64,000 bases of DNA from assembly GCF_020881035.1 (NCBI RefSeq), contig NZ_JAJITC010000015.1, positions 102,451 to 166,450 on the forward strand. The letters run 5' to 3'. Under the pieces are notes generated by a model, which was given only the letters and a program-made list of their open reading frames with translations, was not told where the DNA came from and made no database searches. Below, piece after piece: positions 33,171-42,104 of this stretch. Both the position numbers and the translations under genes were made by a program. Origin of the DNA: Paraburkholderia translucens (lineage in GTDB: Bacteria; Pseudomonadota; Gammaproteobacteria; Burkholderiales; Burkholderiaceae). How positions within the stretch are numbered: position 1 is the stretch's first letter; every line of letters begins with the position of its first letter.

Positions 33171-34400
33171 TCATTCCGCGCTTTTCTGTCCGGCCAGATG
33201 GTTTTGCCTCAGCGCATCGTTCTGCGGGAGGGCCGGCGCTTCCGTCTGACCGCGCCGGCGGTTTTCCTGCTGCCCGGCCAGTTGCCGGTACAGCGCGATG
33301 TATTGCGCGGCCATGCGCGCCCAGCCAAAGCCGGTCGCGAGTTCGCTCGCGGCACGGCCCATCGCGCGGCGCGCGATGTCGTCGCCGGCCAGTTGCGCGA
33401 CCGCTCGCGCGAGCGCTTGCGGATCGTCGGGATCGTCGAGCACGATGCCGCACTCGGGCGTGATGATCTCGGCGCCGCCCGCGGTGCGCGCGGTCACGAC
33501 GGGCAGCCCCGCCGCCATCGCTTCGAGCAGCGACAGGCTCATCGCTTCGTAGCGCGACGGGAACACGAAGGCATCGACCGAATGCATCAGCACCGGCATC
33601 TCCTTCACGAGTCCGAGAAAATGCACGCGATGCGCGATGCCAAGCGCCTTCGCCTCGTCCGGATACGGGCTGCCCGGCAGAAAGCCGGCCACCGCGATCT
33701 GCACGTGCTCGGGCAGATGCTTCAACGCGGCGAGCACGGTGCCGAGATTCTTGCGCGGCGTGCGCAGATCGCCGACGAACAGCAGCAGGAACGCCTGGGA
33801 AGGCAAGCCGAACTTTGCGCGGTCCCCGCTCGCCGCGGCGAAGCCCTGCGTGTCGACGCCGTTGTAGATGACGTCCACGCGGTTGCGCGGCGTGAGGCCG
33901 ATCGCGCGGATTTCATCGGCGACCTTCTGCGACACGGCGGTGATCACCTTGGAGCGCCGGTATGCCCAGCGCTCGAGCAACGCGTTGCAGCGCGTGTAGA
34001 CCGACTGGTACGCGGACCACACGCCCTTCGTGAGGCCGAACGGGTAGTACTTGCTCGCGAACCAGCCGCTATGCACGAAGTGCGAGGTATTGACGTCGGC
34101 GTGCATCCACGTGATGAAGCCGTTGACGTGCAGCACGTCGTAGTCGCGGCGATGCGCGCGCAGCCACAGCGCGCTTTTCGCCGCGAAGACCTGCTGGCGC
34201 AGCAGATTGGTCGGCCACCAGCGGCCGATCTTCACCGGCGCCCAGCGCACGTTCGGATGCGCGAGCAGCTCGGGCGCCACGTGCGACGCGACCAGCGTCA
34301 CGCGGATGTTCTCGTCGAGCGCCGCGCGCGCGATTTCGTGGTTGACGCGCCCCTGGCCGTCGTTATGGCGCACTACGTGCGTGACAATGGCAACTCTCAA
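33171..34400 (-). CDS. bceJ: Glycosyltransferase, GT4
   Basis: About 409 residues of a GT-B enzyme: LRVAIVTHVVRHNDGQGRVN at the start, HVNGFITWMHADVNTSHFVHSG (in segments), VIYNGVDTQGF, VGDLRTPRKNLGTVLAAL and SRYEAMSLSLLEAMAAGLP (donor-binding Glu motif). The start is TTG, with GGAGG seven bases upstream and overlapping the wzy stop as TTGA; no ATG fits. The C-terminal tail is polar and repetitive in Gln/Arg. It corresponds in order to bceJ. Confidence 0.85.
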   Translation of the reverse strand: MRVAIVTHVVRHNDGQGRVNHEIARAALDENIRVTLVASHVAPELLAHPNVRWAPVKIGRWWPTNLLRQQVFAAKSALWLRAHRRDYDVLHVNGFITWMHADVNTSHFVHSGWFASKYYPFGLTKGVWSAYQSVYTRCNALLERWAYRRSKVITAVSQKVADEIRAIGLTPRNRVDVIYNGVDTQGFAAASGDRAKFGLPSQAFLLLFVGDLRTPRKNLGTVLAALKHLPEHVQIAVAGFLPGSPYPDEAKALGIAHRVHFLGLVKEMPVLMHSVDAFVFPSRYEAMSLSLLEAMAAGLPVVTARTAGGAEIITPECGIVLDDPDDPQALARAVAQLAGDDIARRAMGRAASELATGFGWARMAAQYIALYRQLAGQQENRRRGQTEAPALPQNDALRQNHLAGQKSAE

Positions 34401-35866
34401 TGCGTGCCTCCGTGGAGAAATAGCGTGCGTGCGCGGTTCATTTTTTCGTAGTGGACCGCGGAAAGAATCGAAAAAGCGCTCATGAAAAGCAGCAGGCCGC
34501 CGGTGCCGACCAGCGAGTTCGTGAACACGAGCATCGCGAAGATGGCGAGACACAGGCTCATGCACGCCGAGACGAACTTGTCGTCGCGCAGCCTGAACGA
34601 GGCGAGCACCGCGCGCGTCAGCAGCCACACGATGCCGGACATGTAGAGCAGCGTGCCGGGCCAGCCGAGTACGAACGGAATGTTCATCACGCCGCTGTCG
34701 AAGTTGCCGTACTGGCCGAGCTGGCCGCCGTCGTTGGAAAGTTTCGTGGACGTGCCGGTCGCGCCCATGCCTTCGCCGGAAACGTCGGTAAATGCGGTCT
34801 TCGCGAAGGTCGCATAGAACTCGTTGCGCGCCGCATAGCTCTGGTCGTCATGCAGATTGACGATCGTGTTGAGCCGCGCCTGCATCCGTTCGGCCACCGG
34901 GCCGACCGCGAGCAGCGGCACGCACAAACCGGCCAGCAGCACCGCGCTCGCGACGATGCGCACGCGCACCTTGTTGTTCGACTTGACGAGCTGGATCAGG
35001 AGTGCGATGACCCAGCCGCCCCATGTCGAGCGTACGAGGCTCAGCGCGAACGAGAAGAAGCCGAGCGCCGCGGCGATCCAGCGCACGCGGTGCTGCGCGG
35101 CCATCACGAAGACCATCGCGCCCATCATCGCGAACGCGAACGGTCCCGACGAATTCATCGTGCTGAACACGCGCACGCCCATCGGCACCGGGTCGCCCTG
35201 CGAGTTCATCTGCGAGCCGAGCATCCATAGCACGTCCCACGGCGGCATGATGAAAAACTGGATCAGCCCGTAGCCGCCCATCACCAGCATGCCCCAGATG
35301 AACGTGTTCACGATCGTGTCGCGATACTGCGGATACTGGCGCGTGTGCGCCATGATGTGAAAGCCGATCAGGATCGGAAAGAGCCAGTTCGCGAGGTCGT
35401 AGGTGGCCGCGAGCGGGCCGCTCGACATCACACCGATCAGGAACGCGTAGACGAGGCCCAGCAGGATCAGCAGCACGGGCAACCCGCGGCGCTGCGCGAG
35501 CAGCCGGTAGTAGCGCAGCAGCGACAGGCCGCTGATCATCGTCACCGCGAGCGGAGCGACCTGAATCAGGCTCGTCGGCGTGAATCCGCCCTTGGACCAG
35601 TCGGCGAGACGCCGCACTTCGGGGCTCAGGAACCACAGCCACCACATGAAGCCGAGGTAGCGCGCCGGGCTCTTGAAGTAGAGCCACAGGCCCGTCAGGA
35701 TCGCGAGCCCCGGAAAGGCGAGCGTGAGCACCGTGCCCTGATGCGCGACGATCAGCACCGCGGTGATCAGCCACAGCAGCAGCGGCGGCAGCCATTCCTG
35801 CGGGCCGCCGGACAGCAGTCCGGCGCCGCTCGGCGGCAGCGGGCTCGCGCGCGGAATCGTCGACAT
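34397..35866 (-). CDS. bceI: O-antigen/exopolysaccharide polymerase (Wzy-like)
   Basis: A 489-residue inner-membrane protein with about 12 hydrophobic segments and one large periplasmic loop (about residues 325-400, containing NLHDDQSYAARNEFYATFA and GEGMGATGTSTKL), the topology of Wzy/O-antigen ligase proteins. RSTWGGWVIALLIQLVK precedes the loop. It should join flipped repeat units into the polymer. It lies 3 bases after the upstream glycosyltransferase, and the next gene overlaps its stop. It corresponds in order to bceI. Confidence 0.85.
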   Translation of the reverse strand: MSTIPRASPLPPSGAGLLSGGPQEWLPPLLLWLITAVLIVAHQGTVLTLAFPGLAILTGLWLYFKSPARYLGFMWWLWFLSPEVRRLADWSKGGFTPTSLIQVAPLAVTMISGLSLLRYYRLLAQRRGLPVLLILLGLVYAFLIGVMSSGPLAATYDLANWLFPILIGFHIMAHTRQYPQYRDTIVNTFIWGMLVMGGYGLIQFFIMPPWDVLWMLGSQMNSQGDPVPMGVRVFSTMNSSGPFAFAMMGAMVFVMAAQHRVRWIAAALGFFSFALSLVRSTWGGWVIALLIQLVKSNNKVRVRIVASAVLLAGLCVPLLAVGPVAERMQARLNTIVNLHDDQSYAARNEFYATFAKTAFTDVSGEGMGATGTSTKLSNDGGQLGQYGNFDSGVMNIPFVLGWPGTLLYMSGIVWLLTRAVLASFRLRDDKFVSACMSLCLAIFAMLVFTNSLVGTGGLLLFMSAFSILSAVHYEKMNRARTLFLHGGTH

Positions 35867-35869
35867 GGC

Positions 35870-37036
35870 TTACAGGCCTCCGCGGGATTCGCGCGTGCGG
35901 ACCTGCGCGGCCTGTTGCCGCTGCGGGGCCGCGTCGGCGTGCACGCTCGCCTGCCCCCGCGCACTCAGCATCTCGCGCGTGACGCGCACATGCTGCATCG
36001 CGTAGTGCTGCGTGGTCAGATCGCGCGCGAGCAGGCCGGCCGCGGCCGCCTGCGCCTGGCGCAACGCCTCGTGCGGCTCAGCGGCGAACCGCGCGACCGC
36101 ATCGCGCAACGCCTGCGGATCGAACGGCGGCACGTAGGCGGCTTCGCCGGCGGGAAAATAATCGCGCAGCGCGCCGACGTCGGTCGCGACCATCGGCTTG
36201 CCGACCGCCGCCGCTTCGAGCATCACCGTGATGCCCGACGCGTGCGAGTTCGGCCGCAGCGGCACGACGATCACGTCGGCCCAGTCGTACAGCTCGTGCT
36301 GCTTCCTGATGCCCGAGAACAACGCGATCTCGACGTTCGACGCGCGCAGCGACGCCGGAATGCGCCGCCGCGTCGCGAGCTTCACCGTGTAGCGCGCATC
36401 GTTGCCGAATGCCTTGATCAGCGTTTCCCAGTCGCGGTCGCGATCGTTGCCTATCGCCGCGATGCGCAACGGCGTGTGCGGCGTCCAGCGGGTGGGCGGG
36501 CTGACCGGGAAGTCGCGCGTGTTCAGGCCGTACAGGAGCGGCGTCGCGTCGCGCTGGAAATAGTCCTGGCACAGCCCGGCGTTCTCGCTCGCGAGCGTCG
36601 TCAGACGATCCGCGCGCTTCATCAGCTTGCGATACAGCCATTTGCGCGCGAAGCCGTACGACGGCCACTTGTCGAGCAGCCACACGCTTTGCGCGAGCAG
36701 GAGCGGCGAGGCCTCCGGCCCCGCCTTGCGGCCGCACAGCAGCAGCATCAGCGCGGCGGACAGCCACTCCTGCTCGGTATGCGTCCAGATCACGTCCGAG
36801 CGCAGCATCTCCGCGCGATTGCGCCAGCTATGAATGAAATCGAAGCCGAGCGCGGCCTTCAGCGCGCGACGCACGAGCCGCACTGGCCGGCTCTCGCGCG
36901 CGTCCTGCGAATAGGTCAGCGCGAATGCTTCGGACTGCGCATGGTGATAGCCGTACAGGCAGCCGATGTCGTCGCCCTTACGATAAAAGCGCGGATCGGC
37001 GCCGTAAAACAGATGAACGTGAACCTTCGTAGTCAT
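35870..37036 (-). CDS. bceH: Glycosyltransferase, GT4-like
   Basis: A 388-residue glycosyltransferase. It begins MTTKVHVHLFYGADPRFYRK and has IWTHTEQEWLSAALMLLLC, LLYGLNTRDFPVS, IAAIGNDRDRDWETLIKAFG and ASGITVMLEAAAVGKPMVATD, the last holding the conserved donor-site Glu. The last 40 residues are low-complexity Gln/Ala/Arg. GGAGTGTCTGC precedes the ATG; longer frames upstream lack a site. It lies 49 bases after the GT2 gene and corresponds in order to bceH. Confidence 0.83.
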   Translation of the reverse strand: MTTKVHVHLFYGADPRFYRKGDDIGCLYGYHHAQSEAFALTYSQDARESRPVRLVRRALKAALGFDFIHSWRNRAEMLRSDVIWTHTEQEWLSAALMLLLCGRKAGPEASPLLLAQSVWLLDKWPSYGFARKWLYRKLMKRADRLTTLASENAGLCQDYFQRDATPLLYGLNTRDFPVSPPTRWTPHTPLRIAAIGNDRDRDWETLIKAFGNDARYTVKLATRRRIPASLRASNVEIALFSGIRKQHELYDWADVIVVPLRPNSHASGITVMLEAAAVGKPMVATDVGALRDYFPAGEAAYVPPFDPQALRDAVARFAAEPHEALRQAQAAAAGLLARDLTTQHYAMQHVRVTREMLSARGQASVHADAAPQRQQAAQVRTRESRGGL

Positions 37037-37085
37037 GCAGACACTCCGCTCTGCCGGTGGAAAGAGGCCTCGCGGCTCGTACGCG

Positions 37086-38009
37086 TCACGACAACGCGCG
37101 GCGCGCCTCGCGCGCGCCGTCGCGCACCGCGCGCCAGCGCGACAGCCGCAGCGGCGCCTGTTTCGACAGCAGCGCGAGCGCCGCATGCGTGAGCCCGGGA
37201 TAAAGCCGCGTGCCGACCAGGGTCCACCACCACCACGCGGTTTCCCGGCGCAGCGGCGGCAACTGGTCGCGCAGGATCAGATGAAAGTTGAATGCGGCGT
37301 TGCGTAGCGCGGCCATCGTCTGCGCGTCGCGTTTGTCGTCGTCGAAACGTTCGGCCGGGAAATGATCGACCGCGACCTGCGGGTCGTAGACCAGCTTCCA
37401 GCCCGCGTTCTTCACCGCGAGGCTGAAGGCCATGTCGTTGTGCACCTGCGCGCCCGCGCCGCGCAAACGGGGGTCGAAGCGGATCGTGCGCACCGCGTCG
37501 CGCCGGTAGCTCATGTTGGCGCCCTTCAGGATGTCGACCTCGCGCGCGCCGCCGACGCCCAGATGATGGTTGCCGATGATCTTGCCGTGCACCGTCACCT
37601 TGCCGACCAGCGGCCGTTCGCCGTCGAGCACGCGGCCTTTTTCGTGCACCCAGTCGCGCCCGCCCAGCGCGCCCAGGCGCGCGTCGGCTTCGAACGCGGC
37701 CGCGATGCGCTCGACCCAGTCGCGGTGCGGCGCGGCGTCGTCGTCGGTGATGGCGATCACGTCGCCGCTCGCGGCATCGAGCCCGCGATTGAGGGCCGCG
37801 ACCTGGCCGGGCACGTCGACCGGCGCGATTACGAGCGGCAGGCTGCCGCGCGCGGACGGATCGCGCAGGCACGCATGGGTCGCGTCGTCGTCCACGCGTG
37901 CGACCACGATCACTTCGTCGGGCGCACGCGATTGCCGCGCGAGCGCCGCGAGGCAGCGCGCGAGATCGGCCGGGCGGCGGTAAGTGGGTACCAGTACCGT
38001 CACTTTCAT
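37086..38009 (-). CDS. bceG: Glycosyltransferase, GT2
   Basis: A 307-residue GT-A enzyme, family 2: MKVTVLVPTYRRPADLARCL at the N-terminus, the metal/nucleotide motif AITDDDAAPHRDWVER, GANMSYRRDAV, and DMAFSLAVKNAGWKLVYDP towards the C-terminus, which should carry the catalytic base. A hydrophobic WWWWTLVG patch near residue 265 may touch the membrane. GAGGA precedes the ATG. It follows wzc by 29 bases and corresponds in order to bceG. Confidence 0.87.
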   Translation of the reverse strand: MKVTVLVPTYRRPADLARCLAALARQSRAPDEVIVVARVDDDATHACLRDPSARGSLPLVIAPVDVPGQVAALNRGLDAASGDVIAITDDDAAPHRDWVERIAAAFEADARLGALGGRDWVHEKGRVLDGERPLVGKVTVHGKIIGNHHLGVGGAREVDILKGANMSYRRDAVRTIRFDPRLRGAGAQVHNDMAFSLAVKNAGWKLVYDPQVAVDHFPAERFDDDKRDAQTMAALRNAAFNFHLILRDQLPPLRRETAWWWWTLVGTRLYPGLTHAALALLSKQAPLRLSRWRAVRDGAREARRALS

Positions 38010-38038
38010 CGTGATGTCCTCTCGAGGGTCAGCTTGCG

Positions 38039-40261
38039 TCATGCGCTCAGGTATTCTTGCGTCGCCGCGTAGCCGCGGTCGTAGCCGAGGCGCGAGCGCG
38101 GCGGCATGCCGTTGAAGATGCCGCCCTTGACGTGCACGCCCGCCGCGCGCAGCCGCTTCAGTGCATCGGCGATCTCCACCTCGCTGTGCATGCCCGAGCG
38201 CATGACAAAGAGCGTCGAGCCCGCATACGCCCCGATGATCGACGCGTCGGTCACCGCGAGCACCGGCGGCGTGTCGATCAGGATCGCGTCGTAGCGTTTC
38301 GCGAGGCCGTCGAGGTACTGCGGCAGACGCGGCGACATCAGCAGCTCGGACGGATTCGGCGGACGGCGGCCGCACGAGATGAAGCTCAGGTTCTCGATCT
38401 CCGAAGCACGAATCGCTTCCTCCAGCGAGATCTGGCCGCTCAGCAGTTCGGACAGGCCGTTTTCCTGCACGCCGCCCACCTGGCGTTCGAGCGCGCCGCG
38501 CCGCATGTCGCCGTCGATCAACAGCACGCGCTTGCCCGAATGCGCGAGCAGCATCGCGAGGTTCACGCTGAGGAAGCTCTTGCCGACGCCGGCCATCGGG
38601 CCCGTCAGCATCACGATGCGGTTGCGGGCGTCCATCAGCGTGAACTGCATCGCGGTGCGCAGGCTGCGCAGACTTTCGATCGTCACGTCCCTCGGCCGCG
38701 CATTCGCGAGCACCGGACGCAGCCGTTCGCCGCCGCGCGTGTAGCTGTTTTCGAGCTGCACCTGCTCGGCGCTGTGCGGCACGAGACCGAACACCGGCAG
38801 ATGGAAGGCGCGCTCGACGTGGTCGGGGTCGTCGATACCCTTGAACAGATTGCGCCGCACGAACACGAAGCCGGTACCGGCGATCAGCCCGAGAATCACG
38901 GCCGCCGAGATGATCAGCAGCTTCTTCGGCTTGACCGGCGCGCCGGGCCGCAGCGCGGCGTCGACGATATGCACGTTGCCGCCCGTGCCGGCCTTCTGCA
39001 CCGACAGTTCCTGCACGCGATTGAGCAGCAGCACGTAGATGTCTTCGGCGACCTTCGCGTCGCGCTGCAACTGCACGGCCTTCACTTCGGTCGCGGGCAG
39101 ATCGCGGAAACGGTCGGCGTATTTGGCGCGCTGCGCCTGCAGCTCGGCCATCTGCTGACGCGCGGCGACCAGCGTCGGGTGGTCGTCGCCGTAGCGCTCG
39201 GCGAGCTGCGTCATCTGCAGACGCAAGGCGGCGATCTGCTGCTCGTACTGCACGCTGCCTTCGAGGTAGACCTTCGCCTCGTCGCTCGCGTTGATCGAGC
39301 CGGACTGCCGCTGATACGCGGTCAGCGCCGCTTCCGCGCGTTCGAGGTCGGCCTTCAGGCGCGGCTCCTCGCTCTTCAGGAAGTCGAGCATCTTGCTCGC
39401 GTCGGCCTGCTTGTTCGACACGTGCTGGCGCAAATACGACTGTGCAAGCGCATTGGCGACCAGCGCCGCATGCTCGGGACTCTTGTCCTCCAGCGAGATC
39501 TGGATCACGCCGGTCTGCTTGCCCTGCTCCTGCACCGTGATCGCCGACTGGAACGCGGTGATCGCGTCGAGATCGTTCGAGCGCACGACGGTGAACTCCT
39601 GCCCCGGCCGCGCGACGAGCGCATTGACCAGCATCGTCACGCCGCCGCCCTGCGCCTGCCGGCCGACCTGCCCGCGCAGCAGCAGCGAGCCGTTCGGCGC
39701 GAACAGTTCATAGTGCTGCGCGTCGATCACCCGCAGCAGCAATTTCTCGCCTTCGAGCGACGGCGTCACGTCGATCGAATCGACATCGACGTTTTCGCCG
39801 CCCCATGCGTACGACGTGAGCCCAAGCCACGCTCGCGCGGGCTGGCCCGGCGTCGCGAGGCGCGCGGCGATGTTGCCGAGCAGCGGAATCGTTTTCGGGG
39901 TGACGCTGAAATTGAGCTTCAGCTGCTGCACGACCGGGCCGACCACGCCGCGGCTCTTGATGATTTCGATTTCGGCGTCGGTCGGCAGCGATGTCGAGCC
40001 GCTCGTGATCGCGGCGCCCGTCTGCGTCTGCGTGAGCGCCTGCGACGTGTTGTCGGACTGCTCGACGCGTACGTGCGCATCGGCCGAATAGATCGGCTTG
40101 GCGAGGTAGCAGTACGCGACCGCCATCGTGATGATGATCGCGGTGATGGCGAGCAGCCACCAGATGTCGTCGAGAATCACCTGCACCAGTTGTCCGAGGA
40201 CGACGTCTTCTTCTTCGGTCTTGATCGGACCAGCCATGTGTGGAGAGAGTTGATTGCTCAC
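38039..40261 (-). CDS. wzc: Polysaccharide co-polymerase/BY-kinase (Wzc-like)
   Basis: A 740-residue inner-membrane tyrosine autokinase controlling chain length and export (BceF in cepacian strains). A Wzz domain lies between two membrane helices (ILDDIWWLLAITAIIITMAV near the start; LLIISAAVILGLIAGTGFVF about residue 430) with a periplasmic coiled coil. The cytoplasmic kinase has Walker A GPMAGVGKSF, A' LLIDGDMRRG and B ILIDTPPV. The C-terminal tail is short, with only three tyrosines in GYDRGYAATQEYLSA. The start is GTG at 40261 or ATG at 40237. It works with the phosphatase and Wza upstream. Confidence 0.92.
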   Translation of the reverse strand: MSNQLSPHMAGPIKTEEEDVVLGQLVQVILDDIWWLLAITAIIITMAVAYCYLAKPIYSADAHVRVEQSDNTSQALTQTQTGAAITSGSTSLPTDAEIEIIKSRGVVGPVVQQLKLNFSVTPKTIPLLGNIAARLATPGQPARAWLGLTSYAWGGENVDVDSIDVTPSLEGEKLLLRVIDAQHYELFAPNGSLLLRGQVGRQAQGGGVTMLVNALVARPGQEFTVVRSNDLDAITAFQSAITVQEQGKQTGVIQISLEDKSPEHAALVANALAQSYLRQHVSNKQADASKMLDFLKSEEPRLKADLERAEAALTAYQRQSGSINASDEAKVYLEGSVQYEQQIAALRLQMTQLAERYGDDHPTLVAARQQMAELQAQRAKYADRFRDLPATEVKAVQLQRDAKVAEDIYVLLLNRVQELSVQKAGTGGNVHIVDAALRPGAPVKPKKLLIISAAVILGLIAGTGFVFVRRNLFKGIDDPDHVERAFHLPVFGLVPHSAEQVQLENSYTRGGERLRPVLANARPRDVTIESLRSLRTAMQFTLMDARNRIVMLTGPMAGVGKSFLSVNLAMLLAHSGKRVLLIDGDMRRGALERQVGGVQENGLSELLSGQISLEEAIRASEIENLSFISCGRRPPNPSELLMSPRLPQYLDGLAKRYDAILIDTPPVLAVTDASIIGAYAGSTLFVMRSGMHSEVEIADALKRLRAAGVHVKGGIFNGMPPRSRLGYDRGYAATQEYLSA

Positions 40262-40376
40262 AGTTCGATCCCGTGTCGTTGGCTTCGGCTTTCGCGTCAG
40301 CGGTACTTCTGCTTTCGTTGCGCATCCCGCGCCGCCCGCATGACAGCGGCGCGGAACGCGCTTTCAGCCAGGACGC

Positions 40377-41582
40377 TCAGCGCGTCAGCTGCTTCAGATA
40401 GAACAGCGTCTGCACGCTCGGCAGCACCTGGTTCAACACGCGGTTGAACGTCGTCGATGCGGCGGTGCCCACGTACACGACGTCGAGCGGCTGCAACTGG
40501 AACTGCGAGCACAGCATGATCGAGTCGGGCTGCGTCATGTCGAGGCGGAACACCTCGGGCGTGGTCGGATGCTCGCGCATGCCGCGCATCACGAAGATCT
40601 GGCGCGGGTTGGCGTCGGTGTTCGTGATGCCGCCACTCTGCGTGAGCGCGTCGGCGATCGTCATGCGCCCACGGATGATCGGCACCTGGATTGGCGTCTT
40701 CACTTCACCCATCACGAAGATGCGGCTGTCGGTGCGGTCCGGCACGTTGACCACGTCGCCGTTCTGCAGCATCACGTCCTGCGTGGTGTCGCCCTGATCG
40801 AGCATGCGATCGGCGTCGAGCACATAGAGCTTGTGGTTGCGCGTGAGGCGCACGCGCTGGATGTCGGCGTCCGGGTTCGTGCCGCCCGAGCGCGTAATCG
40901 CGTCGACCAGCGAAAGCGGCACGTCGCTGATCGCAAGCGGTCCCGGCTGCTTCACTTCGCCGGTGACCTGCACCTTCTGGCTGCGATAAGACAGCACGCG
41001 CACGTCGACCTGCGGATCGCGGATGAAGCGCACGAGGCCTTTGGTGAGCTGCTCGCGCAGCTCGCTCGTGGTCTTGCCCGCCGCCTGGATGCGGCCGACG
41101 AACGGGAAAAAGATCGTGCCGTCGGCGGCGATGGTCTGGCCGTACGGATCGGCCTGGCCCGGCAAGGCCGCCGTGTACGGCTGCTGCAGGGCACCCGCGA
41201 TCGTCTGCGTGGTATTGCCGCCCGATGACAAGGTACTGCCCTGCGGCGTGGTCAGCTCGGGGTGATCCCACACGGTGATGCCGAGAATGTCCTGCGGCGC
41301 GAGGTGGTACACGTAGTGAGACCGGTCGGGCAGCGCCGACGGCGGCAGCGGTTGCTGTTGTTCGGCGGCGGCCTTCGCCTGCGCCATGATCAGGTTGCCG
41401 TCGATCAGATGAACGGGATAGGTTTCGCTCGACGGCTGATCGTGGTCCTCGAGCCGCGAGGTGTCGAGATAGTTGCCTGGTGCGGTCGCGCAGGCCGACA
41501 GAATAGACGTCAGCAGAAGCGAGGCGGCGAGCTTTGCGCGCAAGCTCGCGCATGAATGTGCAACGAGGGTTTTCTTCAGCAT
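40377..41582 (-). CDS. wza: Outer-membrane polysaccharide export lipoprotein (Wza-like)
   Basis: A 401-residue exporter. The lipobox LTSILSAC puts the acylated Cys at residue 31. A poly-export domain follows (YHLAPQDILGITVWDHPEL, then DGTIFFPFVGRIQAAGKT), with SLBB repeats after it (VTGEVKQPGPL, VMGEVKTPIQVP). It forms the octameric outer-membrane channel and would dock on the Wzc-like kinase (bceE in cepacian strains). The ATG overlaps the end of the phosphatase gene by 7 bases. Confidence 0.93.
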   Translation of the reverse strand: MLKKTLVAHSCASLRAKLAASLLLTSILSACATAPGNYLDTSRLEDHDQPSSETYPVHLIDGNLIMAQAKAAAEQQQPLPPSALPDRSHYVYHLAPQDILGITVWDHPELTTPQGSTLSSGGNTTQTIAGALQQPYTAALPGQADPYGQTIAADGTIFFPFVGRIQAAGKTTSELREQLTKGLVRFIRDPQVDVRVLSYRSQKVQVTGEVKQPGPLAISDVPLSLVDAITRSGGTNPDADIQRVRLTRNHKLYVLDADRMLDQGDTTQDVMLQNGDVVNVPDRTDSRIFVMGEVKTPIQVPIIRGRMTIADALTQSGGITNTDANPRQIFVMRGMREHPTTPEVFRLDMTQPDSIMLCSQFQLQPLDVVYVGTAASTTFNRVLNQVLPSVQTLFYLKQLTR

Positions 41583-42031
41583 ATTTTCTTCAGCCATCCC
41601 ATGACCAGATGTTCGATGAGCACGAGACTCTTTCTGTATTCGTCTTCCGCGCGGCCGTGCGGATCGGCGACGTCCGAGTCGGCTTCCCACTTGCCGAGCG
41701 GATAAACCTTGCCGCGCGCGGCGGGATCGAGTGCTTCGACCTCGCCCACCTGGGCGCGCTCGCTCACCAGCACGAGATCGGCCGCCCGCACGAGCGAGCG
41801 GTCGAGACGCCGCGCGTGGTGATTGTCCGCGGCGACGCCGCGCTCAGCGAGCAGGCGCCGCATCACCGGGTCCATGCCGTTGCCGTTCACCGCGCGAATG
41901 CCCGCCGAATGAAACGCGATCGGCGCGGCGCGTCCACGCGGGACGCGCGCCTGAACTGCCTTGAACAGCATCTCGGCGGCGGGCGAGCGGCACACGTTGG
42001 CGTGGCACACGATCAGAACGTTCTCGAACAT
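41576..42031 (-). CDS. wzb: Low-molecular-weight protein tyrosine phosphatase (Wzb-like)
   Basis: 151 residues with the P-loop CHANVCRS (Cys9 nucleophile, Arg15) at the N-terminus and the general-acid loop ADPHGRAEDEY near residue 129. It removes phosphate from the Wzc-like kinase, which cycles between states during export (bceD in cepacian strains). AAGGATTCCGCC precedes the ATG. It lies between ugd and wza in one operon. Confidence 0.92.
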   Translation of the reverse strand: MFENVLIVCHANVCRSPAAEMLFKAVQARVPRGRAAPIAFHSAGIRAVNGNGMDPVMRRLLAERGVAADNHHARRLDRSLVRAADLVLVSERAQVGEVEALDPAARGKVYPLGKWEADSDVADPHGRAEDEYRKSLVLIEHLVMGWLKKIC

Positions 42032-42104
42032 GGCGGAATCCTTCGTGGCGCGGTGCTCGGCTTGCATCGTTCGGGCGGTCGGTCCTGCGGCAATCACGGC
42101 GGCC

